Of a stretch of DNA of 7,656 nt, positions 1-6,568 are shown one piece after another. The DNA lies in NCBI GenBank assembly GCA_964403935.1, contig CAYOIB010000103.1, positions 1 to 7,656 on the forward strand, read 5' to 3'. Under the pieces are notes generated by a model, which made no database searches, was not told where the DNA came from, and saw only the letters and a list, made by a program, of their open reading frames with translations. The DNA comes from SLLG01 sp964403935. Its GTDB lineage: Bacteria > Verrucomicrobiota > Verrucomicrobiia > Opitutales > Oceanipulchritudinaceae. How positions within the stretch are numbered: the first letter of the stretch is position 1; the number at the start of each line of letters is the position of its first letter. The position numbers and the translations under genes were made by a program.

Positions 1-599
1 CCCACCGGATAGGAGGCAAAGTCAACAATATGCACCCCGATATCGCCCAGCACCCCTTTGCTGCCATGTTTGGTGGACAGCCGCCAGAGCCAGCCGGAAT
101 TCTCGCGCCAATCGCCCCAATGGTTGCTTGCCAACCAGCTTTGCAGGTAACGGGCTTCGACATGGCGCACCTCCCCGATCTCCCCCCGCGCAATCATATC
201 CGCCGCGGCGTGGATGGCCGAGCTGTTGCGGTAGGAGAAGTTGACCATGTTGATGGTGCCAGCGGCTTTCGCCGCCTCGGCCATCGTCAATGCTTCTTCA
301 TAATTGGGTGCCAGCGGCTTCTCGCAGAGCACGTGCTTGCCTCGCTGCAGGGCAGCCAATGATACCGGTGCATGGTAGGCGTCCGACGTCACGACCGTCA
401 CCGCGTCAATGCCGACCTCATCGAACATCTTCGTCATGTCCGTGTAAGCCGCCGGAATTGCGTAAGCCTTCGCAAAGGCCTCGGCCCGGTCCGCCATCAC
501 ATCACAGCAGGCCACCAGCGTAACATTCGGGATTTCCTTGAAGAACTTGGCATGGGTTCGCGCCATACCACCGGTTCCAATTATCGCCAATCTAATCAT
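1..599 (-). CDS. Gfo/Idh/MocA-family NAD(P)-dependent oxidoreductase (N-terminal 199 residues; C-terminus beyond left edge)
   Basis: I translated this directly from the minus strand: an ATG at 599 opens a frame with no stop down to base 1. The protein begins MIRLAIIGTGGMARTHAKFF, a Rossmann beta-alpha-beta start with the dinucleotide-binding GTGGMA motif at residues 8-13 and an acidic residue (D33) after the second strand, where it would suit NAD more than NADP. The family's C-E-K-P-L motif, with the conserved Lys-Pro, is at residues 92-96. A G-D-I-G-V-H-I-V-D motif that contributes to the catalytic face lies near the visible end. Family members oxidise or reduce sugars, inositols and sugar derivatives in the cytoplasm; the substrate cannot be read from this part. 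It lies 87 bp downstream of plsY on the same strand, so co-transcription is possible, though the functions are not obviously linked. No Shine-Dalgarno sequence precedes the ATG. At least 130 residues of C-terminal domain should lie off the window. Confidence 0.93.
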   Translation of the reverse strand, partial: MIRLAIIGTGGMARTHAKFFKEIPNVTLVACCDVMADRAEAFAKAYAIPAAYTDMTKMFDEVGIDAVTVVTSDAYHAPVSLAALQRGKHVLCEKPLAPNYEEALTMAEAAKAAGTINMVNFSYRNSSAIHAAADMIARGEIGEVRHVEARYLQSWLASNHWGDWRENSGWLWRLSTKHGSKGVLGDIGVHIVDFASYPV

Positions 600-686
600 T
601 TTCGGGGATTCAGGGGGTTTTATTTAGATGAAAACCGCGGGAGCTTTTCCACGCCATCCCGACAAGGCAAGCCGGATAGTGGACAA
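600..686 (-). other. Short spacer between plsY and the oxidoreductase gene
   Basis: These 87 bp separate the plsY stop from the downstream ATG on the same strand. I see no strong hairpin followed by a T-run, so nothing here argues firmly against read-through from plsY. The bases just before the ATG (CCCCGAA) do not resemble a Shine-Dalgarno sequence. Confidence 0.4.
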
Positions 687-1334
687 TCAGCCTCGATTGC
701 CGAAGCGAGCTTCCCTCCCCTGCAACAAGCGCTGCAAATTTGAACGATGCCGCACCCCGACAATCAACGCCAAGCCCAAGCAGAACAGCGTCTGCCAGAG
801 CGGTTGTCCCAGCATCAGGGACGTGATCGGCAGGCTGAAGCCAAGCAGAAGCGAAGCCAGCGAAACATAGCGGGTCGTCAAAAAGATCATCCCCCACACC
901 AGCACCCCCACCCCCATAACCAGGGGCAGAACCACGAACAATCCACCGACGGTCGTGGCCACACCCTTCCCCCCGCGAAAGCGCAGAAACACCGAATAGC
1001 TGTGACCCAAGATCGCAGCGATCAGCCCTGTCACCGCAAGCATGTCACCCGTCACCACCGCTCCGGCCTCCAGCGGGGCCACGGCCACCTCGCCATAGCG
1101 CGCCAACATGAAGCCGGCCACCGCGGCGACCGCCCCCTTCAGCGCATCAAGCAAGAAGCAAGTGATACCCGGCCCGCGCCCCAGCGTACGCATGATATTG
1201 GTCGCCCCCGGATTCCCGCTCCCAACGCTAAAGATATCCACCCGATATTTCCGCGCGACGAGCACCGCGAAGGAAATCGATCCAACAAAATAGCCGAAGA
1301 CCACGACAAACAGGAGGGCGATGATGGGACTCAT
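687..1334 (-). CDS. plsY: PlsY, acyl-phosphate:glycerol-3-phosphate acyltransferase (215 aa)
   Basis: PlsY is an inner-membrane enzyme that transfers an acyl chain from acyl-phosphate (made by PlsX) to glycerol-3-phosphate, giving lysophosphatidic acid, the first committed step of phospholipid synthesis. All three family motifs are present: G-S-G-N-P-G-A-T-N at residues 38-46; G-H followed by F-R-G-G-K-G-V-A-T at about 110-127; and R-H-R-S-N-L-x-R-L-x-x-G-x-E at about 195-208. About five hydrophobic helices separate them, and the length matches the usual 200-215 residues. I chose the ATG at 1334. The frame opens earlier only with a TTG at 1391, which would add 19 residues with no counterpart in the family, whereas MSPIIALLFVVVFGYFVGSI is a normal PlsY N-terminal helix. 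No Shine-Dalgarno is visible at either start. plsX is not in the window. The gene faces away from the unassigned gene at 1532 across 197 bp. Confidence 0.95.
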   Translation of the reverse strand: MSPIIALLFVVVFGYFVGSISFAVLVARKYRVDIFSVGSGNPGATNIMRTLGRGPGITCFLLDALKGAVAAVAGFMLARYGEVAVAPLEAGAVVTGDMLAVTGLIAAILGHSYSVFLRFRGGKGVATTVGGLFVVLPLVMGVGVLVWGMIFLTTRYVSLASLLLGFSLPITSLMLGQPLWQTLFCLGLALIVGVRHRSNLQRLLQGREARFGNRG

Positions 1335-1531
1335 GAAATGCGCAAAAGCAATAACCGAACAGGTGCCCGCCCGGATGGCAAGATCTCCCAAATCGAGAAC
1401 TTCCTATTGCAAACAGAGAACCGGCAAAAGCCGCTTCGTGCTTGCAGGCAAGAGCCAAACAGTTATCTCTCAGGTTCACCACGGCCCCGCATACCTCTGC
1501 ACGTCTTTCACTCCGTCCTCCCCGCACAACC
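1335..1531. promoter_or_regulatory. Divergent intergenic region, presumed to hold the promoters of plsY and of the gene at 1532
   Basis: The region lies between two diverging genes, so both must be transcribed from here or from within it; that is inference from gene orientation. I could not find a convincing -35/-10 pair for either strand. The nearest plus-strand candidate is a TTATCT at about 1463 with a poor upstream partner. A short near-palindrome (CTTGC-AG-GCAAG) at about 1441-1452 could be an operator but is too short to claim. Translated frames crossing this region on either strand are not protein-like. Confidence 0.4.
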
Positions 1532-2308
1532 ATGGATCTCTACCTGTACCTGTCCCTCATTCCGGAAGCACTTCTCTTCTCCCAGCTGCCCCCCGATCGG
1601 TTTGGAAAGTACCTTGCCATCGGCGACAAACGATTATCGAAAGGGCCTGCCATTTTCTTCGAGGTCGATCCCGCATTCAGGAGCGAGCACCTGCCCATCG
1701 AGCGAGCCAGGAAAAAATGTGTCCCGCACTTCGATGGTTCTCTGAGGCGCTCGACCTATGTCTCCGTTTACCATGCGCTTGCCAATATTCCGACCTCCGC
1801 CCTCGGCTCCCTCCACCTCACCACCCGCGACGGCATCACCCTTGGACTCGAACGCTCGGAGAGTGGCTCACCCCGGAGAGACGGCCTCTTTCTCTACCAA
1901 GAGCTTTGCCCCGTCTCTCCACGCGTCGCGAGTCCTCTCAGCCCGGAGAACTTTTGTAAATATGTGACCAACCCCGATAGCCCCGCCTACCTCCCGCGCA
2001 TGGTGTTCTGCGACCATCGGCTCGACGGCCTCGCCTCCGATCCTGAGAATGCGTCTTCAAACAACCTCCCCTACAAGAATATCAACCACCTTCGGGAATG
2101 CCTTGCCACCCTGAAGGGGCAGTCGAACAAGATGACGAAGATCGTCCACCGCGACCTTGATGCCTGCTTGCTCTTTTACATGGTCGAGCACGGGTTCTAT
2201 GTCGGCGACCAGGACAGCTTTCACAGTTACGCAATGCCCTCTGAGGAAACGCTGGAACGCGACCACTACACCTGGTTGGCGTCCTCGCATTCCACCCCGC
2301 TTCTCTAG
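1532..2308 (+). CDS. Protein of unknown function, 258 aa, directly upstream of hppA
   Basis: I do not recognise a named family. The frame opens at a TTG at 1442, but the ATG at 1532 gives a well-formed N-terminus (MDLYLYLSLIPEALLFSQLP), and the 30 residues before it are low-complexity and Arg/Thr/Ser-rich, so I use 1532. The protein looks soluble: there is no signal peptide and no long membrane segment. The N-terminal part has aromatic and hydrophobic strands (YLYLSLIPEALL, then G-P-A-I-F-F-E-V-D at about 38-46), followed by Y-V-S-V-Y-H-A-L and an L-H-L-T-T-R-D-G-I-T-L-G-L strand pair at about 76-106. The C-terminal part is rich in His, Tyr and Asp, with H-R-D-L-D-A-C-L-L at about 206-214 and a final stretch holding G-F-Y-V-G-D, Y-A-M-P and H-Y-T-W-L. 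Four of its five Cys are scattered, with no zinc-ribbon spacing. The codon pattern, with many C-ending codons, matches hppA and supports a real gene. It ends 51 bp before hppA on the same strand, so an operon is plausible. Confidence 0.82.
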   Translation: MDLYLYLSLIPEALLFSQLPPDRFGKYLAIGDKRLSKGPAIFFEVDPAFRSEHLPIERARKKCVPHFDGSLRRSTYVSVYHALANIPTSALGSLHLTTRDGITLGLERSESGSPRRDGLFLYQELCPVSPRVASPLSPENFCKYVTNPDSPAYLPRMVFCDHRLDGLASDPENASSNNLPYKNINHLRECLATLKGQSNKMTKIVHRDLDACLLFYMVEHGFYVGDQDSFHSYAMPSEETLERDHYTWLASSHSTPLL

Positions 2309-2359
2309 CATCTCTTACCCTGTTTCCAGCCCCACCCCGCGCGGGATACTTCCAGAACT
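2309..2359 (+). other. Short spacer between the unassigned gene and hppA
   Basis: The 51-bp gap is pyrimidine-rich, with no terminator hairpin and no clear promoter. The bases before the hppA ATG (CTTCCAGAACT) contain no recognisable Shine-Dalgarno. The short gap and shared orientation favour co-transcription. Confidence 0.45.
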
Positions 2360-4366
2360 ATGATTACCGGACTCACTTTTGGCGTTCCACTCCTCGGGCT
2401 TGCCGGCCTCTTCATTGCGTTCCTCATCTTCCGGAGCATCATGCAGATCGACCCGGGCGAAGGGAAAATGAGCACCATCGCCGATGAGATCCACGCCGGG
2501 GCGATGGTCTTCATGCGACGCGAGCTGAAACTCCTCGGGATCTTTACCCTGGGTGTCGGCCTCCTCCTGCTCTTCAAGGATCCTTTTGAATCCCTCGCCT
2601 TTTTCCTGGGTGCCATCGCCTCGGCGACCGCCGGCTATATCGGCATGTACACCGCGACCAAGGCCAACGTCCGCACCACCTTCCAGGCCCATAATTCCGG
2701 CGCGAACAAGGCCCTCGCCACCGCCTTCTTCGGCGGCAGCATCATGGGCCTCACCGTCGCCTCCATGGGCCTGTTGGGCGTCGGCGGCCTCTTCATCTTT
2801 TTCGGCCATACCGAAGAGGATATCCACGTCATCCACGGGTTTGCCATGGGTGCCTCCCTCGTCGCCATCTTCTTCCGCGTCGGCGGGGGAATCTTCACCA
2901 AAGCCGCAGACGTCGGGGCCGACCTCGTGGGGAAGATGGAATCTGGCATCCCTGAAGACGACCCGCGCAATCCAGGGGTCATCGCCGACAATGTCGGTGA
3001 CAACGTCGGCGACGTCGCCGGGATGGGCTCCGATCTCTTTGAGTCTTATTGCAACGCCATGGTGGCGTCCATGGCCATCGCCGCCACCATGGTCCTGGGG
3101 ACGGATCGGTTGCTCGCGAGCGACCCCCGCAGCCTCATGTTCCTCCCGCTCGCCTTGGCATCCGGTGGCTTGATCTGTTCCATCATCGGCATCCTTATCG
3201 TGAAGGCCGCTTCTGCTGCCACCCCGGCCCGCGCCCTCCGAACCGGCACCCTCAGCGCCGCCGGGCTCTTCATTCTCCTCGCACTGGCCATAATCAAGCT
3301 CCTCGGGATCGATGTCTCGGTCTGGTATTGCGTTCTCGCCGGCACCGGCGGCGGTATCATTATCGGCCTCGCCACCGAGTTCTACACCGGCGGTCGCCCC
3401 ATGCGCCACATCGCCGCGTCCTCCCAGACCGGAGTGGCAACGGTCATGATATCGGGCCTCGCCGTCGGGCTGCAGTCTGTCGTCATCCCGCTCTTCACCG
3501 TCGCCCTCATCCTTCTCGCCGCCAGCACTATGGCTGGGCTCTTTGGCGTCGGCATCGCTGCGGTGGGCATGCTTGCCACCATCGGCATCACCATGAGTAT
3601 CGACGCCTACGGGCCCGTTGCCGACAACGCCGGTGGCATCGCCGAAATGGCTGGCCTCGGTCGAAAGACACGACAGATCACAGACTCCCTCGACGAGGTT
3701 GGCAACACCACCGCTGCCATTGGCAAAGGCTTCGCTATCGGCGCGGCCTCCCTTGCCGCCCTCGCCATCATCGCCGCCTTTATCAATGTCGTTCGGATAA
3801 AGCACACCGACTTCGCCCTCCTCCTCGATGATTCCTCTGTCCTCGTCGGAATCTTCATCGGCGGCTTTATCCCCTTCCTCGTGAGCTCCATCACCATGAA
3901 CGCCGTCGGCGATGCGGCCCAGGAAATGATCAGCGAAATCCGACGACAATTCCGTGAGATCCCCGGGCTCATGGAAGGCACCGCCAAGCCGGACTCCTCC
4001 AGATGTATCGAGATTGCCACGACAGCAGCCCTCAAACGTATGTTTCCTCCGGCTGGCATTGCTGTCTTCTCACCCGTGCTCGTGGGCTTTATCTTTGGAC
4101 CCGAAACCCTCGGAGGCATGCTCATCGGTGCCCTCTTGGGTTGTGTTCTCCTCGGCCTCTTCATGGCCAATGCCGGCGGTGCCTGGGACAACGCCAAGAA
4201 GTTCATCGAACAAGGCAATTACGGCGGCAAAAACTCCGAAGCCCATCGCGCCTGCGTCGTCGGCGACACCGTTGGCGACCCCCTCAAAGACACATCCGGC
4301 CCCTCCATGAACATCCTCATCAACGTCATGGCCATCGTCTCCCTCGTCATCGCCCCCCTGCTGTAG
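2360..4366 (+). CDS. hppA: Membrane-bound ion-translocating pyrophosphatase, predicted K+-dependent and Na+-pumping type (668 aa)
   Basis: This integral membrane enzyme couples hydrolysis of cytoplasmic PPi to outward pumping of Na+ and/or H+. The 668 residues form about 16 hydrophobic helices, within the normal family size. The Mg-PPi site is intact: F-T-K-A-A-D-V-G-A-D-L-V-G-K at 179-192; D-D-P-R-N-P then A-D-N-V-G-D-N-V-G-D at about 200-218; D-A-Y-G-P-V-A-D-N-A-G-G at 415-426; and G-D-T-V-G-D-P-L-K-D-T-S-G-P at 635-648. Two diagnostic positions can be read. In GNTTAAIGKG (448-457) the key residue A452 is Ala, not Lys; in the family Ala marks K+-dependent enzymes. In D-L-F-E-S-Y (225-230) the gate Glu is E228, the helix-6 position of Na+-pumping enzymes such as that of Thermotoga, and the residue four further on, where plant H+-pumps carry Glu, is N232. 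The family assignment is certain; Na+ specificity is inference. The ATG at 2360 starts directly into the first helix. Confidence 0.97.
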   Translation: MITGLTFGVPLLGLAGLFIAFLIFRSIMQIDPGEGKMSTIADEIHAGAMVFMRRELKLLGIFTLGVGLLLLFKDPFESLAFFLGAIASATAGYIGMYTATKANVRTTFQAHNSGANKALATAFFGGSIMGLTVASMGLLGVGGLFIFFGHTEEDIHVIHGFAMGASLVAIFFRVGGGIFTKAADVGADLVGKMESGIPEDDPRNPGVIADNVGDNVGDVAGMGSDLFESYCNAMVASMAIAATMVLGTDRLLASDPRSLMFLPLALASGGLICSIIGILIVKAASAATPARALRTGTLSAAGLFILLALAIIKLLGIDVSVWYCVLAGTGGGIIIGLATEFYTGGRPMRHIAASSQTGVATVMISGLAVGLQSVVIPLFTVALILLAASTMAGLFGVGIAAVGMLATIGITMSIDAYGPVADNAGGIAEMAGLGRKTRQITDSLDEVGNTTAAIGKGFAIGAASLAALAIIAAFINVVRIKHTDFALLLDDSSVLVGIFIGGFIPFLVSSITMNAVGDAAQEMISEIRRQFREIPGLMEGTAKPDSSRCIEIATTAALKRMFPPAGIAVFSPVLVGFIFGPETLGGMLIGALLGCVLLGLFMANAGGAWDNAKKFIEQGNYGGKNSEAHRACVVGDTVGDPLKDTSGPSMNILINVMAIVSLVIAPLL

Positions 4367-4391
4367 GGCCTTGTCTCGATTGCCATTCTGG

Positions 4392-4408
4392 GGCTTTTGC
4401 ATAAAGCC
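4392..4408. repeat. Small inverted repeat 26 bp after hppA
   Basis: GGCTTT and AAAGCC pair exactly around a TGCAT loop. The stem is six base pairs, half of them A-T, and no T-run follows on either strand. It may help protect the 3' end of the hppA mRNA, but chance is a fair alternative. Confidence 0.3.
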
Positions 4409-4472
4409 GTATACCGCGCCGAGTTGAACGGGCTCGCACTACCTGAAATGGGGCAACCTTGCTCTCAACACG

Positions 4473-4488
4473 GCCCTGCAAGGGCTTT
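4473..4488 (+). terminator. Weak candidate terminator downstream of hppA
   Basis: GCCCT-GCA-AGGGC forms an exact five-base-pair, GC-rich hairpin with a three-base loop, followed directly by TTT in the plus direction. The T-run is very short and the hairpin lies 106 bp after the hppA stop, so this is only a candidate. The left arm region can also pair as GCAAGG (4478-4483) with CCTTGC (4494-4499), an alternative fold. Confidence 0.25.
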
Positions 4489-4543
4489 ACAGGCCTTGCT
4501 CCTACTCCCCACGAGTCAGGTCCATGAGGTCATCAGTGGTTCC

Positions 4544-4645
4544 TCAATCTTTCCAAAGGTCGCGCACGGCTTCCAATCCTTGACGAAGCTCTTCGATGTT
4601 GCCCGGAGGCGCAGCCTCCGCTTCATCTCCGTTTTTCCAATTGCC
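4544..4645 (-). pseudogene. Short coding-like frame without a start codon (33 codons), possible gene remnant
   Basis: Between in-frame TGA codons at 4648-4646 and 4546-4544 on the minus strand lie 33 codons whose translation looks like a real protein tail: an acidic, Ala- and Pro-containing linker, then an amphipathic helix N-I-E-E-L-R-Q-G-L-E-A-V-R-D-L-W-K-D. The only upstream start in frame is an ATG at 4693, giving 15 codons that end at the first TGA. Possible explanations are a decayed small gene, a 3' fragment left by deletion, a sequencing error, or chance. The hairpin at 4604-4620 encodes part of the Glu-Ala-Ala-Pro stretch. No usable start or ribosome site exists, so I do not call it an active gene. 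Confidence 0.25.
4604..4620. repeat. Exact 7-bp inverted repeat in the convergent spacer, possible terminator stem
   Basis: CGGAGGC-GCA-GCCTCCG is a perfect seven-base-pair stem with a three-base loop, the most stable hairpin in the spacer. In the plus direction a run of five T follows at 4632-4636, eleven bases beyond the stem, which is further than a classical intrinsic terminator allows. It is symmetric and could serve transcripts from both converging genes. It also lies inside the coding-like frame at 4544-4645. Confidence 0.35.
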
Positions 4646-4704
4646 TCACCGATTACAACTCCAGACGTTCCTGGCGTCACAGACCATGCTCATGCCCTCC
4701 GAGT

Positions 4705-6489
4705 TCACCGCTTGTCTGAAACCCGGATCCCGGCCGGGAGGTCGATCTCTCCGTCGGCAATTGTGATCGTGCCGTGAGGCGTTGGAATGGTGGCGAAAAC
4801 ATCCAGATCGACCACGGGTTTGTGAAGGCGCACAGAAGACCAGCCCGGACCGAGGTTTTCGATTCCGAGCCCCCACCGCTGCATGAGCGGAACCAGTCCG
4901 CTACCCCACCCATGGCACAGGCTCTTGGGCCAAGCGTGGAGACCCCACCGTCGGAAATCCTTCACTTCCGGCTCAAAGCTCTCCCAGATCGTCGCGGCAT
5001 CATTGACGACCACCATCTCTGCCAGCCAGTTGCGCATCCGGGTCAAAGCACCCGCCGGATCACCCAGACGGGCTCGCGCCTCCTGCTCATAATACATGAA
5101 CATCGGGGTGGCCACGGGAGGCTGGCCCGTAGCTTCAAATCCTTTCTGCAGCAGGATCGGCCGACGTTCACCTGAGGCCAGCCCAGCAAAGACCGCGCAG
5201 GCTGTGCTGTGTCGGGTGGGACCGCTCGGAACACCCCTTATCGCGGAATCATAGGAAGGCTCGGCCCATCCCGGCCCATACTTCTCATGGCCCGGCCTAA
5301 CGGTCCGGAGCGTATGGTGAAAGCCCAGGTCTGATTGCCAGAACTTCTGGATAATTCCAGCCTCGAGGGCATCCGCCCGGCTGCGATACGTCGCCTCCGA
5401 GGCGGGCACGCCCAGCCAGCGACTGATACGGGCCGCATGACGCAGGGCCTCCAGGTATTTGCATTGCAACCAGCTCAACTCCTCGAGGCGGCCCCCTGCC
5501 GGCATGGCCGACCAATCAAGAAATCCGTAGTCAAAAAACAATTCGACGGCCCCAGATGAGCCACCCGCACCTTCCTCCTGAGTGTGCCGAATGATAAAGC
5601 CGTCTTTATTGACCTGCGTGCGGTTGACCCACTCGAGGAAATCCTCGACCAGAGCCCAGTTCTCCTTCCTTTCTGGAACATCCACGCCAAAGACCGCGAT
5701 CTGATCTGCGAGCATGGCCACCCCGTCAAAGCTGAAATTCGGGATGCCGTTTGCCCACTGCTGCGTCGATAACTTCCCCAACATCTTGGCGGCTGGCAAG
5801 GGGTCGAAGAAAGTCGCCGCCCAAGTCATCGCCGTTATCCGGGCATCGCCATACCAACCGAGACGGTCACGCTTGATGCCATCCCAGAGATCATCAGGCC
5901 GGGTGCATGCCCGCGCCGTGTAAGCACTGGTCTGCCACAGCCTCTGCAGGGTCTTGTCGGAACACGCGAAGTCCCCCACCTGCCGCTCGCCCGCGAACCA
6001 TCCCTCGGCACCCACGTACTCGAGCACGGCGGGGCGTTCCAGATCATGTATTTGCAGACGCACAAATCGGAAACCCACCGCAGGAAAGGCGTGTGTGTGC
6101 AACCCAACGCCAGGGACGTGCCAGTGAACCACCTGTCCCCAGCTACCTTGCCCGTAGCCACCAAGGCCCGCCGCCTCAGGTTCGCTTTCACCGAATGTGA
6201 CATACACGTTCATTGGTCCCGGTGCACGCAGCCCAAGCTGAAGGATGCCCTCGAACTCTGTCCCGAAGTCGAGAAGGAGCTCCGCCCGACTCAGGCCATC
6301 GCCCGGAATCTCCAACGGAACGGGTTGCTTCCAGCGCTCCAGGGAAGCGGCCGGCCAAGGCTCACACCCATGGCCGCGCACCACCTCAACCGGATGAAGA
6401 TGGACCCGTCCCCATCCATCGGCGGCCTTCTGAAGGACACGGCCATACAGGGGATCGGGACTGAGACTTTGGGGATGGAGCACGAGCAT
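4705..6489 (-). CDS. GH78-family alpha-L-rhamnosidase-like glycoside hydrolase (594 aa)
   Basis: The sequence fits the bacterial alpha-L-rhamnosidase family, which removes terminal L-rhamnose from plant, algal or bacterial glycans. A beta-sandwich resembling the family's N-terminal carbohydrate-binding-like module covers about 55-165 (with L-L-L-D-F-G-T-E-F-E-G and A-V-G-F-R-F-V-R-L). An (alpha/alpha)6 barrel follows from about 175, then a short beta domain (about 545-590). Barrel landmarks are D-G-I-K-R-D-R-L-G-W-Y-G-D at 203-215, D-W at 325-326, A-T-I-W-E-S-F at 499-505 and S-L-C-H-G-W-G-S-G at 523-531. In characterised enzymes the first motif reads D-x-x-x-R-D-E-R-L-G-W-x-G-D with a catalytic Glu; here Asp208 takes that place, a known subfamily variant, so activity on rhamnose is not assured. 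The protein is short for the family (often 700-1,000 aa) and has no signal peptide, suggesting a cytoplasmic enzyme acting on imported oligosaccharides. The ATG at 6489 is the only ATG after an in-frame TGA. It follows the PEP-CTERM gene by 117 bp. Confidence 0.88.
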   Translation of the reverse strand: MLVLHPQSLSPDPLYGRVLQKAADGWGRVHLHPVEVVRGHGCEPWPAASLERWKQPVPLEIPGDGLSRAELLLDFGTEFEGILQLGLRAPGPMNVYVTFGESEPEAAGLGGYGQGSWGQVVHWHVPGVGLHTHAFPAVGFRFVRLQIHDLERPAVLEYVGAEGWFAGERQVGDFACSDKTLQRLWQTSAYTARACTRPDDLWDGIKRDRLGWYGDARITAMTWAATFFDPLPAAKMLGKLSTQQWANGIPNFSFDGVAMLADQIAVFGVDVPERKENWALVEDFLEWVNRTQVNKDGFIIRHTQEEGAGGSSGAVELFFDYGFLDWSAMPAGGRLEELSWLQCKYLEALRHAARISRWLGVPASEATYRSRADALEAGIIQKFWQSDLGFHHTLRTVRPGHEKYGPGWAEPSYDSAIRGVPSGPTRHSTACAVFAGLASGERRPILLQKGFEATGQPPVATPMFMYYEQEARARLGDPAGALTRMRNWLAEMVVVNDAATIWESFEPEVKDFRRWGLHAWPKSLCHGWGSGLVPLMQRWGLGIENLGPGWSSVRLHKPVVDLDVFATIPTPHGTITIADGEIDLPAGIRVSDKR

Positions 6490-6568
6490 CGTTGGCAGGT
6501 CGAGGGGATTGGGGAGACCTCAAAAGACCATTCCGCCGCCCTTCATCTGTCGAGTCGATTTCAGGAAT

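Larger units (their letters stand above)
4367..4704. other. Convergent intergenic spacer between hppA and the GH78 gene
   Basis: This 338-bp stretch lies between two converging genes, so both transcripts must end in or near it. It has no full-length gene. A 126-codon plus-strand frame from a TTG at 4397 runs into the GH78 gene and its translation is not protein-like. It holds three small exact inverted repeats (4392-4408, 4473-4485, 4604-4620) and a short coding-like minus-strand frame without a start codon (4544-4645), each listed separately. Confidence 0.6.

Noticed and set aside
30..362. A 110-codon plus-strand frame at the left end
   Set aside because: The minus strand here encodes the Gfo/Idh/MocA protein with all its motifs; the plus frame is its shadow.
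1335..1391. TTG start adding 19 residues to PlsY
   Set aside because: PlsY normally begins a few residues before its first helix, which fits the ATG at 1334.
1442..1531. TTG start giving a 288-residue version of the unassigned gene
   Set aside because: The added 30 residues are low-complexity and the ATG at 1532 begins a well-formed protein.
747..1745. A 332-codon plus-strand frame across plsY and the divergent region
   Set aside because: It is opposite a motif-complete plsY, and the translation is rich in Gln, Arg, His and Pro with no domain-like features.
2315..3949. A 544-codon open frame on the minus strand opposite hppA
   Set aside because: It is the mirror of the strongly C-ending codons of hppA; its translation is a run of Asp, Glu, Gly and His with no fold-like pattern, while the sense frame is an intact pyrophosphatase.
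4516..4626. A 36-residue minus-strand frame starting at ATG 4626
   Set aside because: It is very basic, has no properly spaced ribosome site, and overlaps the more protein-like frame at 4544-4645.
4397..4777. A 126-codon plus-strand frame in the spacer after hppA
   Set aside because: It starts with TTG, runs into the GH78 gene on the other strand, and its translation shows no protein-like pattern.
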